Source of the DNA: an uncultured Clostridia bacterium
Lineage (GTDB): Bacteria; Bacillota; Clostridia; Christensenellales; Borkfalkiaceae
Assembly: GCA_947629735.1 (NCBI GenBank)
Contig: CANREX010000070.1
Location: 1 to 7,444, forward strand
DNA length: 7,444 bases
Direction of reading: 5' to 3'
Shown: positions 1-5,731 of the stretch, one piece after another
Numbering within the stretch: the first letter of the stretch is position 1
How the letters are laid out: every line of letters starts with the position of its first letter
Position numbers and translations under genes: made by a program
Notes under the pieces: generated by a model
Database searches by the model: none
Told to the model about the DNA's origin: nothing
Seen by the model: only the letters and a program-made list of their open reading frames with translations

Positions 1-1
1 T

Positions 2-439
2 TTGCTCTTCCTCGACGATTTATCCCTCGGGACGGAAGATAAGGACGTCTCCGCGCTTAAAAGCGTGCTCGAAGGTTCGTTCGGCGATTGCCGCGGCAAC
101 GTGATGTTTGCGGCAACTTCCAACCGCCGCCACATTGTAAGGGAAGACTTTGCGGACAGGCAAAACGCCGTTCACCATTCGGACATTGTGGACGAGCAGC
201 TCTCCCTTGCGGACAGGTTCGGGCTGACGATAAGGTTTGCGCCCACCGACAAACAACAATATCTTTCGATAGTCGGGCAGCTTGCGGACGACTACGAAAT
301 TGCGGCGGACAGACAGCAGCTTTACGCCCTTGCCGAGCGCTGGGCGGTGGTAAACGGCGGGCGTTCGCCGAGAAAGGCGAGACAGTTTGCCGAATTTGTC
401 TGCGCATGCGAAAAAGCGGGCAGAAACATAGATTTTTGA
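2..439 (+). CDS. DUF815-type AAA+ ATPase, C-terminal part (5' end outside the window)
   Basis: About 145 C-terminal residues of an AAA+ ATPase of the DUF815 family. The reading frame is open to the left edge, so the TTG at position 2 is an internal codon, not a start. Visible motifs are a Walker B strand (LLFLDDLSL, residues 1-9), a sensor-1 segment ATSNRRH (about 38-44) and the family-typical LSLADRFGL (about 67-75), which carries a conserved arginine. A sensor-2-like helix GRSPRKARQF lies near the C-terminus. The Walker A motif would lie upstream, beyond the window. The family is widespread in Firmicutes and its cellular role is poorly defined, so I assign no substrate. The gene converges on murC, with 109 bases between the stops. 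It ends in TGA inside the loop of a terminator hairpin whose left arm is coding sequence. Confidence 0.85.
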   Translation: MLFLDDLSLGTEDKDVSALKSVLEGSFGDCRGNVMFAATSNRRHIVREDFADRQNAVHHSDIVDEQLSLADRFGLTIRFAPTDKQQYLSIVGQLADDYEIAADRQQLYALAERWAVVNGGRSPRKARQFAEFVCACEKAGRNIDF

Positions 440-456
440 CCCGTTGCCCGCTTTTT
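411..456. terminator. Intrinsic terminator between convergent genes, probably bidirectional
   Basis: A perfect 12-bp inverted repeat, AAAAAGCGGGCA (411-422) and TGCCCGCTTTTT (445-456), encloses a 22-base loop. The A5 and T5 ends give a U-tract to transcripts from either strand. It would therefore end the DUF815 gene on the plus strand and murC on the minus strand. The left arm and the stop codon of the plus-strand gene lie within the structure. The long loop makes it less ideal than a textbook terminator. The rest of the spacer, 457-548, is AT-rich with nothing else clear. Confidence 0.7.
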
Positions 457-548
457 AACGATTTTTATATTTTATTTATATCATTTCGCCGCAAATTGCG
501 TTTGCCCGTGCGTTTATTTGCAATTTAAGGTAGTTTTTATCTATATTT

Positions 549-1868
549 TTAACGGCAATCCACGAGCAATTTCGCAATTTCGTAGATGTCGCCCGCGCCC
601 AAAAATATCACCGTATCGTCTGCGCACACGTCCATCAGAAAATCGCAAATGCCCTGAATTTCGTCCGCATAGACGGAGTTCGGAAGCGCCTTGCTGAGGG
701 TGAGCGCGCAGCCCGCGTCGTCGAAGTATTCCCGCGCGGGATATGTTTTATAGATTAGCAAATTTTTCTCGCAACCCAACGCCCGCAGAAATTGCGGGAA
801 CAGAAATTTAGTTCTGCTGTACGTATGGGGCTGAAAAACCGTATAAAGAGTGCCTTTGCCGCAAATCTGCCGCGCCGTTTTGAGCGCGGCTTTTATTTCG
901 CTCGGGTGATGGGCGTAGTCGGCAATGCATGTTGCGCCGTTTATCTTTCCGATAAATTCGAATCTCCTCTCCACCCCGCCGAAAGATTGCAGACCGCGCA
1001 TGGCGTATTTAAATGGAATTTCGCACATATCCGCCCCCGCTATTGCCGCAAGCGCGTTCAAGACGTTGTGCTTCCCGTAAACGCTTAGGGAGATTCTGCC
1101 GAGTTCTTCGCCCGTTTTATACGCTGTAAACGAATATTTACCGCCCTTTCCAACGATATTTTTTGCGTAGAAGTCCGCGCGGTCGTCAAAACCGAACGTC
1201 GCCGCGGCGACTTCGGGCAAGTCGCCGAAAAGTTTTACGGCGGCTTTCGAATCGGCTGCAAATTGCACATAAGAGCGTTTGAGGTCATCAATCGAAGAAT
1301 AACAGTCGAGGTGGTCCGCGTCGCTGTTTAAAATTATTGCCACGTCCGCGTTTATGCGCAGAAAATTTTTCTTGTATTCGCACGCTTCCGTGATAAAATA
1401 ATCGCTGCCCGAAATGTGGCAGTTGGAATAATCTATATCCCGCCCGCCGATGTGCGAGGTGAAATTTTTGCCAGCCTCGCCGAAGATATGCGCGAGCATC
1501 GACGAGCACGTCGTCTTGCCGTGACAACCCGCCACCGCTATCGTTTTCGAAAATTTTTTGCACACCGCGCTCAAAAGTTCGCCGCGGGATATGAGCTTTT
1601 TGCCCGAAAGTTTGGAATAAATTATAAGCGGGTCTTGCTCTGAAATCGCGTCGGTAAAGACGACGACTTCGTAGTTTTGCGGATTTCCGCGCCCGATTTC
1701 CACCTTTATCCCCTCCGAAATCAAATCGTCGGTGTACACGCTGCCGCACCTGTCGTAGCCGCCCACGGTTTTCCCGTAAGAGCGTAAAATCTGCGCGAGC
1801 GCGCTCATGCTCACCCCGCCTATCCCGATAAAATAATAGCTTTTGTAATCGTCGATAGAAAAGTCCAT
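549..1868 (-). CDS. murC: UDP-N-acetylmuramate--L-alanine ligase MurC
   Basis: Cytoplasmic Mur ligase that adds the first amino acid (normally L-alanine) to UDP-MurNAc at the cost of ATP. The product is 439 residues from the chosen ATG, a usual MurC length. Domain 1 opens with a Rossmann-like nucleotide-sugar loop GIGGVS (15-20). The ATP P-loop is GCHGKTT (114-120). MurC-typical segments follow: EACEYKKNFL (161-170), NSDADHLD (181-188), GKHNVLNALAA (265-275), GVERRFE (298-304), DYAHHPSE (317-324) and FQPHTYSRT (345-353). The ATG at 1868 is chosen because the family's N-terminus aligns there. The frame stays open for 56 more codons to an ATG at 2036, but that extension resembles no MurC. No good Shine-Dalgarno site is visible before 1868; the region is AT-rich. 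The gene lies 289 bases downstream of ftsZ, behind a hairpin, so it probably has its own promoter, but I find no convincing one. Confidence 0.95.
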   Translation of the reverse strand: MDFSIDDYKSYYFIGIGGVSMSALAQILRSYGKTVGGYDRCGSVYTDDLISEGIKVEIGRGNPQNYEVVVFTDAISEQDPLIIYSKLSGKKLISRGELLSAVCKKFSKTIAVAGCHGKTTCSSMLAHIFGEAGKNFTSHIGGRDIDYSNCHISGSDYFITEACEYKKNFLRINADVAIILNSDADHLDCYSSIDDLKRSYVQFAADSKAAVKLFGDLPEVAAATFGFDDRADFYAKNIVGKGGKYSFTAYKTGEELGRISLSVYGKHNVLNALAAIAGADMCEIPFKYAMRGLQSFGGVERRFEFIGKINGATCIADYAHHPSEIKAALKTARQICGKGTLYTVFQPHTYSRTKFLFPQFLRALGCEKNLLIYKTYPAREYFDDAGCALTLSKALPNSVYADEIQGICDFLMDVCADDTVIFLGAGDIYEIAKLLVDCR

Positions 1869-2020
1869 ATTAAATTTTATTATCAAAAGGCGCGATTTAT
1901 CACGAAAAAGCAGAGATATTGCGACATTTTGCGACTTCAACTTGCTTGCAACTGATAAAAACTTGTCGTTTAATTTGAAAAAAGAGCGTGTGAAAGGGAA
2001 ATTGCAATTTTGGGCACAAT

Positions 2021-2100
2021 AACGGCGGTTTTGCAAATAGAAAAGCGGTTTTGAATACGGAAAGGTGGCTTTAAGTATAGAAAAGCGGTTTTGAACATGG
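2021..2100. repeat. Four imperfect 20-bp tandem repeats upstream of murC
   Basis: Four consecutive 20-base units start at 2021, 2041, 2061 and 2081. Units 2 and 4 match at 18 of 20 positions; unit 2 reads AAAAGCGGTTTTGAATACGG. Units 1 and 3 match unit 2 at 14 and 13 positions. A partial fifth copy (AAAGCGG, 2102-2108) runs into the left arm of the ftsZ hairpin. Each complete unit has a near-palindromic core, best seen as AAAAGCGGTTTT in units 2 and 4. The 20-bp step is close to two helical turns, so the cores lie roughly on one face of the DNA. The array may be a minisatellite or a set of protein-binding sites; nothing in the sequence decides this. Confidence 0.75.
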
Positions 2101-2102
2101 GA

Positions 2103-2142
2103 AAGCGGCGGTGCGCGGAAAAATTTCCGCGCACCGCCGCTT
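2103..2142 (-). terminator. 19-bp perfect hairpin after ftsZ, probable terminator
   Basis: The arms 2103-2121 and 2124-2142 are perfectly complementary over 19 bp, mostly GC, and the centre is AT-rich, so the effective loop is a few bases. The structure begins 15 bases after the ftsZ stop codon (TAA, 2160-2158). On the minus strand only a short run of three T follows, so it is not a textbook intrinsic terminator. The very stable stem should still halt transcription or protect the ftsZ mRNA 3' end. Confidence 0.65.
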
Positions 2143-2157
2143 GATTTTCAACTATAA

Positions 2158-3477
2158 TTATTTGTTATCGTTGCCGTGCTTGTTGAATTTGTGCAAAAGC
2201 TGGGCGAACTTGGGAACGGTCTTGTCGTTGGGGCGCTCTATACCCTCGTCGTCGTCATCTATGGGCTTATTCGCGGGGGCGCGATAAGGCGGCTGCTCCG
2301 ACGGGCGGGGTTCATATCCGCGTACGGGCGCGTTGTATTCCCTGCGGGGCTCTACATAGCGATCCTCGGTGACGTTCTGGCTCTGGCGTTGGGGATAGAT
2401 GGGCTCGCCTACGGTGAACTTGGGCTGATTGTAGGGCGTTTCCTTGTAAATCTGCCCGTTGGTGTATGCGCGCTGCTGCTCTTCACCCTGCTTGTTGTCA
2501 AAGCCAGTGAAATCTGTGGCGATTACGGTGATTTCAACCTCCTCGTGCACATTGGGATCGATGCGCGCACCGAAAATGATATTCGCGCCGTGATCGACAA
2601 CGCTGCGGACGAGCTCCGCCGCGTCAGCCACTTCCGCAAAAGTAAGGTCGTTGCCGCCGACTACGTTGAGTATAACACCGCGCGCGCCCTCTATCGTGGT
2701 TTCAAGCAACGGCGAATTGACGGCTACCCTTACCGCCTCTATTATCCTGTTGTCGCCCTTCGCAACGCCCACGCCGAGATGAGCTACGCCCTTGTCCTTC
2801 AATATCGTCTTGACGTCCGCGAAATCGAGGTTGATGAGCGAGGGGTTGACTATGAGTTCCGCAAGACCCCTTATACCCTGCTTCAACACGTCGTCCGCGA
2901 CGCGCAAAGCCTCGGTCATGGTGGTGTTCTTGTCGATTATCGTCCTTATCTTGTCGTTGGGTATTACAATGAGGGTGTCAACGTATTTTTTGAGGTTTTC
3001 AAGCCCTTTTATGGTGTTTTCCATCCTCTTTTTGCCCTCGAAGACGAAAGGCTCTGTCACGACAGCGACGGTGAGAATTTTCAAATCTCTCGCCATCTTG
3101 GCTATAACGGGAGCTGCGCCCGTGCCCGTGCCACCGCCCATGCCCGCCGTAATAAAGAGCAAATCCGTGCCCTTTATCACGTCTTGGAGGATATCCTTAC
3201 TCTCCTCGGCAGCCGCCCTGCCGACATCGGGATCTGCGCCCGCGCCCAAGCCTTTGGTGAGCTGCACGCCTATCTGTATTTTGTTTTCGCAGGGGGAAAG
3301 CGCGAGTATCTGCGAATCGGTATTGACAACCACAAACTCCGCGCAATCTATGCCCGCCTCTATCATGCGGTTGACGGCGTTATTTCCCGCGCCGCCTACG
3401 CCTACTACTTTAATCCTCGCCCTGCCGGAAATGTTAGTCTCCGCATTTCCCATATTGTCCTGAAATTCATTAAACAT
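2158..3477 (-). CDS. ftsZ: Cell division GTPase FtsZ
   Basis: Tubulin homologue that polymerises into the cytokinetic ring at midcell. It has 439 residues. The GTP-binding loop GVGGAGNN is at 26-33 and the tubulin signature GGGTGTG at 114-120. The T7 catalytic loop is NPSLINLDFADV (211-222), with the acidic residue needed for GTP hydrolysis in the next subunit. The GTPase and C-terminal subdomains end near residue 330. A Gln/Arg/Pro/Tyr-rich, probably disordered linker runs to about 410, followed by an acidic patch DDDDEG and a basic end. The conserved tail peptide, usually of the DIPxFLRxR type, is replaced by VPKFAQLLHKFNKHG (421-435). The ATG is supported by GGAGG (3489-3485) seven bases upstream. 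The gene follows the ftsA homologue after 196 bases and may have its own promoter within that spacer. Confidence 0.98.
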   Translation of the reverse strand: MFNEFQDNMGNAETNISGRARIKVVGVGGAGNNAVNRMIEAGIDCAEFVVVNTDSQILALSPCENKIQIGVQLTKGLGAGADPDVGRAAAEESKDILQDVIKGTDLLFITAGMGGGTGTGAAPVIAKMARDLKILTVAVVTEPFVFEGKKRMENTIKGLENLKKYVDTLIVIPNDKIRTIIDKNTTMTEALRVADDVLKQGIRGLAELIVNPSLINLDFADVKTILKDKGVAHLGVGVAKGDNRIIEAVRVAVNSPLLETTIEGARGVILNVVGGNDLTFAEVADAAELVRSVVDHGANIIFGARIDPNVHEEVEITVIATDFTGFDNKQGEEQQRAYTNGQIYKETPYNQPKFTVGEPIYPQRQSQNVTEDRYVEPRREYNAPVRGYEPRPSEQPPYRAPANKPIDDDDEGIERPNDKTVPKFAQLLHKFNKHGNDNK

Positions 3478-3484
3478 ATTTTTT

Positions 3485-3489
3485 CCTCC
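3485..3489 (-). promoter_or_regulatory. Strong Shine-Dalgarno site of ftsZ
   Basis: The minus strand reads GGAGG here, followed by seven A/T bases and then ATG at 3477-3475. This fixes the ftsZ start and suggests high translation, as expected for FtsZ. Confidence 0.85.
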
Positions 3490-3570
3490 GAATCAACTAC
3501 TGTCCTGTCGAAACCGTTTTTTATTTTTGTTTTTCCGTTTTGTTTTCTGTTTTAATTTGTTTAAGCACGC

Positions 3571-3599
3571 ATTTAAGCCGATATTTCAGCCGATTTCAA
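3571..3599 (-). promoter_or_regulatory. Candidate SigA-type promoter of ftsZ
   Basis: On the minus strand TTGAAA (3599-3594, five of six consensus bases) and TTAAAT (3576-3571, four of six) are separated by 17 bases. Transcription would start near 3564 and give a leader of about 85 bases. That leader is unusually A-rich (about 3563-3517), with few U or C. The -10 box is weak, so this is only a candidate. Confidence 0.35.
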
Positions 3600-3648
3600 A
3601 CCTGCTTCAAACTTTAACCGACGGCAAACCGACTTTGCTTTAAGCCGC
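3572..3648. repeat. Imperfect short repeats around CCGA in the ftsA-ftsZ spacer
   Basis: The motif CCGA recurs at 3578, 3590, 3618 and 3629. Variants CCTG (3601) and CCGC (3645) complete the set. Most copies follow an A/T-rich segment such as TTTAAG, TTTCAG or TTTAA. The steps are 12, 11, 17, 11 and 16 bases, so several are close to one helical turn. The tract overlaps the candidate ftsZ promoter. It may be decayed tandem duplication or clustered protein sites. Confidence 0.45.
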
Positions 3649-3673
3649 CTATATGTGTACGATAAACCGCCCG

Positions 3674-4786
3674 TCAGGCGAGAATATCCGCAAGCACGCT
3701 GAAAAGCGAAGAAAAATGCGGCTTGTCGTAATAAGGCAGCGCGGGGGCGACGGCCTCTATCGGCACGACCAGACGGGACGACAAATGTTCGTTAAGCCCG
3801 CGTATAGCGCCTACCCCCTCGCCCGTGATATAGATAGGTTTGCTCCCTATATCCTTGCCGACGTAAGATTGCCTGCACTCCTCTATCATCTCACACAGAC
3901 CGTCGAGCCCTTCACGGATAAGCTGTTTCAAATCGGTGGAAGGGAATTTATAGATAGTGCCGTTGTCGTTGTACTCTTCATACGCCATGGCTTTGTCGCG
4001 GGAATTCAGATTAACGTTGCGCGTGAACCACAGCGCGACGTCGTAGGGGATATCCAACGCTTCCATTAAAAGCACCGCGACGTGATTTACGCCCACCGAG
4101 AAGGACTCGCAAAACGCTATTCCGTTGCCGCACGCCACGCAGAACGTGGAAGAAATATCCCCGAGGTCGAACAAAACCGCGTAGTTGTCCCGCTTTTCGG
4201 GCTCTAAAAGGTAAATGGTTTCCGCATAAATCTGCGGTATCCAATTAAACTGCCTGACTTCCGCCACGTCCTCGAACGCGTCGCGTACGCACTGCAAAAA
4301 CGCGCTTTTGCATATGAAAAAGCTCAGGCGGGCGCGCAGACTGCTGCTCGTTTCCCCCAACGGGGAGATAACTTTGCGGTTATCCGAAAGAACGTAATAC
4401 AACGGGCTGCATTTTATGACGACTTCGCTTTCGTCCACCTGCGGTACGGAACTGTCTTTGACAAACCCGATATGCCTTGAAGATATCCTTTCGGGAGAGT
4501 TGAAACTTATCACCTTGTCCGTCTGCTCCACGCGCAGAAATTCTCCTGGGATACCCACGTAAACTTCCTTAACGTATGAGCCGTAAGATGTCACCGCTTC
4601 CGAATAAGCCTTTTTCAACGCAGAGCAAAAGTCCTTGATATCGAGCAATTCCCCTTCCGCAAAACCTTCGTAAGGGACGACGCATTTACTCTTTAAAATG
4701 AACGTGTTGTTGACGCCTTTCTGCGCCACCGCGGCCGTTATCTGCTGGGAACGAATATCCAACACCGCAACGCTTTTTTTACGCAC
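3674..4786 (-). CDS. ftsA: Divergent FtsA homologue, short and without a membrane-targeting tail
   Basis: Actin-fold division protein; classic FtsA tethers FtsZ to the membrane. The product is 370 residues, while typical FtsA has about 400-420. The fold is recognisable from an N-terminal VAVLDI strand, VYVGIPGEFLRVE (76-88, start of the inserted 1C domain), the family segment ISPLGE (140-145), a second-half strand LFDLGDISST (205-214) and ITGEGVGAIRG (320-330). The nucleotide-binding motifs look eroded. Phosphate-1 is DIRSQQ instead of the usual DIGTSK type, and phosphate-2 is DLGDISST instead of DIGGGTT. The adenosine loop has GEG where FtsA has GGG. The protein stops just after domain 2A (PHFSSLFSVLADILA) and has no C-terminal amphipathic helix in frame. 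The start is GTG at 4786; a GTG three codons earlier lies too close to its ribosome site. The gene has its own consensus promoter and lies 196 bases before ftsZ, which supports the FtsA assignment. ATP binding is doubtful. Confidence 0.8.
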   Translation of the reverse strand: MRKKSVAVLDIRSQQITAAVAQKGVNNTFILKSKCVVPYEGFAEGELLDIKDFCSALKKAYSEAVTSYGSYVKEVYVGIPGEFLRVEQTDKVISFNSPERISSRHIGFVKDSSVPQVDESEVVIKCSPLYYVLSDNRKVISPLGETSSSLRARLSFFICKSAFLQCVRDAFEDVAEVRQFNWIPQIYAETIYLLEPEKRDNYAVLFDLGDISSTFCVACGNGIAFCESFSVGVNHVAVLLMEALDIPYDVALWFTRNVNLNSRDKAMAYEEYNDNGTIYKFPSTDLKQLIREGLDGLCEMIEECRQSYVGKDIGSKPIYITGEGVGAIRGLNEHLSSRLVVPIEAVAPALPYYDKPHFSSLFSVLADILA

Positions 4787-4799
4787 TTTTTTCACCTTT
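4784..4799 (-). promoter_or_regulatory. Ribosome site deciding the ftsA start
   Basis: The minus strand reads AAAGGTG, then six A, then GTG (4786-4784). AAAGGTG is complementary to the 16S 3' end at good spacing for the second GTG. The upstream in-frame GTG (4795-4793) is part of this site itself and so is an unlikely start. Confidence 0.6.
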
Positions 4800-4835
4800 G
4801 ATTTTATTTGGAAGATGAATTCGCATCCGTAGACT

Positions 4836-4865
4836 ATTATATAATATAGAATAGATATTTGTCAA
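4836..4865 (-). promoter_or_regulatory. Perfect-consensus SigA promoter of the ftsA homologue
   Basis: The minus strand has TTGACA (4865-4860) and TATAAT (4841-4836), both exact consensus hexamers, separated by an 18-base AT-rich spacer. The expected start is near 4829, giving a leader of about 43 bases to the GTG at 4786. The promoter lies just after the divIB terminator, so ftsA, and perhaps ftsZ, forms a separate transcription unit. Confidence 0.88.
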
Positions 4866-4880
4866 CATTCTGAGTGTATA

Positions 4881-4900
4881 TTCTGCATAATTCAGCATAA
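4881..4900. repeat. Tandem 10-bp repeat just upstream of the ftsA promoter
   Basis: TTCTGCATAA (4881-4890) is followed directly by TTCAGCATAA (4891-4900), matching at nine of ten positions. Read from the minus strand, it lies 16-35 bases upstream of the -35 hexamer. It could be an activator or repressor site with one-turn spacing. Its right end overlaps the T-tract of the divIB terminator. Confidence 0.5.
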
Positions 4901-4930
4901 AAAAACGACCCCGCAGCACAAGCAGGGCCG
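4899..4930 (-). terminator. Intrinsic terminator downstream of divIB
   Basis: On the minus strand CGGCCCTGC (4930-4922) pairs with GCGGGGTCG (4914-4906) over nine base pairs, two of them G-U. The loop has seven bases and seven T follow directly (4905-4899). It starts 25 bases after the divIB stop. This is a textbook rho-independent terminator that closes the murA-divIB unit. Confidence 0.9.
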
Positions 4931-4955
4931 TATATATGCCTCGATCAACGCGTTT

Positions 4956-5720
4956 TCAGCGCAACACCTCGTATGAGGCGACGGGATGAGCCCCGCCCGC
5001 GGAGTCGGCAACGGTGATTTTTCCGTTTTTGTCCGTCCTCTCCCCGTCCGACAACGCGCAATAACAACCGTACACGGCGGCTATTTTTTCGGCGACGTTT
5101 TGTTCCCATTCATAGACGAGAATGGAAACACCGCTCCTTAAAGCGATATTGGCGGAAGATAAGCTCGAATACACCGTGACTACGTCCACGAGCTTTCTCA
5201 ATACCCCGAAAGAAGTTTTGAAGCTCTTTAAAAGATTGCCTACGTTCTTGTATTCTTCTGCCGACAGCGTATCGGATATCTCCCCGCGCACGACGACGTC
5301 GGGGCTGCCGTCATAGGGGTTGAGGTAGTCGCCGTTCAGCCTTTGCGAGCGCATGAATTCCCCGTCCTCGTCATAGACATACGCGACGCCTTCGGACAGG
5401 GAAACGAAACACTCCACCCTCTCCTTAACCACGACGTTTACCGTGCAGGGATATATCCTTTCGTAACTTGCGACGGCGAGCACGCTGTCGTCGCTCACCT
5501 TGTTCTGCACGTCGCCGTCGGAGAGGAACAACATTCCCGTGCCTTTCAGCTTATTGAGATTTTCTTTCGTCTTGCCGAACTCTTCCTCATACATGCCGGA
5601 ATAGCCGATAAATTCCACGTTGACGTTTCTGACGGAATAGATTACTCCCAATCCGATAACTATCGCGGCGCAGAAAATTATGGCGAGAACCAGCGCGGTG
5701 ACCTTCCTTATGTATTTCAT
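4956..5720 (-). CDS. divIB: Cell division protein DivIB/FtsQ
   Basis: Bitopic membrane protein of the divisome, 254 residues, which in this family binds FtsL and DivIC and supports the septal FtsW-PBP synthase. A short basic cytoplasmic start (MKYIRK) is followed by one transmembrane helix at about 8-29. The extracytoplasmic part begins with a POTRA-like domain (about 31-100). A beta-rich FtsQ-type domain follows, containing VKERVECFVSLSEGVAYVYD, which matches the family's stretch after the POTRA domain. Identity rests on topology, this domain order and the place between murA and ftsA; sequence conservation in the family is low. The ATG is 8 bases after the murA stop, with AAGG overlapping that stop, so the two are probably translationally coupled. 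A strong terminator follows the gene. Confidence 0.88.
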   Translation of the reverse strand: MKYIRKVTALVLAIIFCAAIVIGLGVIYSVRNVNVEFIGYSGMYEEEFGKTKENLNKLKGTGMLFLSDGDVQNKVSDDSVLAVASYERIYPCTVNVVVKERVECFVSLSEGVAYVYDEDGEFMRSQRLNGDYLNPYDGSPDVVVRGEISDTLSAEEYKNVGNLLKSFKTSFGVLRKLVDVVTVYSSLSSANIALRSGVSILVYEWEQNVAEKIAAVYGCYCALSDGERTDKNGKITVADSAGGAHPVASYEVLR

Positions 5721-5726
5721 CTGTTA

Positions 5727-5731
5727 CCTTA
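5727..5731 (-). promoter_or_regulatory. divIB ribosome site overlapping the murA stop
   Basis: The minus strand reads TAAGG here: TAA (5731-5729) ends murA and AAGG is the divIB Shine-Dalgarno site. Six bases (TAACAG) separate it from ATG at 5720. A ribosome that finishes murA can pass directly to divIB. Confidence 0.65.

Larger units (their letters stand above)
1869..2157. other. Intergenic region between ftsZ and murC
   Basis: This 289-base spacer holds the ftsZ-proximal hairpin (2103-2142), the 20-bp tandem repeats (2021-2100) and a perfect 12-bp AT-rich palindrome, AAATTGCAATTT (1999-2010). The murC-proximal part, about 1869-1990, is AT-rich. A murC promoter is expected here on the minus strand, but no hexamer pair with good spacing stands out. 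No convincing gene lies in it; the murC frame stays open to 2036 only by chance. Confidence 0.6.

Noticed and set aside
493..526. Inverted repeat AAATTGC / GCAATTT as a murC terminator
   Set aside because: Seven bp, AT-rich, with a 20-base loop and no T-run on the murC strand; the hairpin at 411-456 is a better candidate.
88..528. Plus-strand frame overlapping the DUF815 gene
   Set aside because: It is a shifted reading of the same sequence, rich in Arg and Cys, with no motif; the DUF815 frame carries clear family motifs.
1869..2036. N-terminal extension of MurC from ATG at 2036
   Set aside because: The extension does not look like MurC, has no ribosome site and runs into the tandem repeats; the family N-terminus begins at 1868.
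2176..3555. A 459-codon open frame on the plus strand, antisense to ftsZ, and a second at 2792-3463
   Set aside because: Both lie over a certain ftsZ gene. The translations show no family resemblance and are explained by the codon bias of ftsZ leaving antisense frames open.
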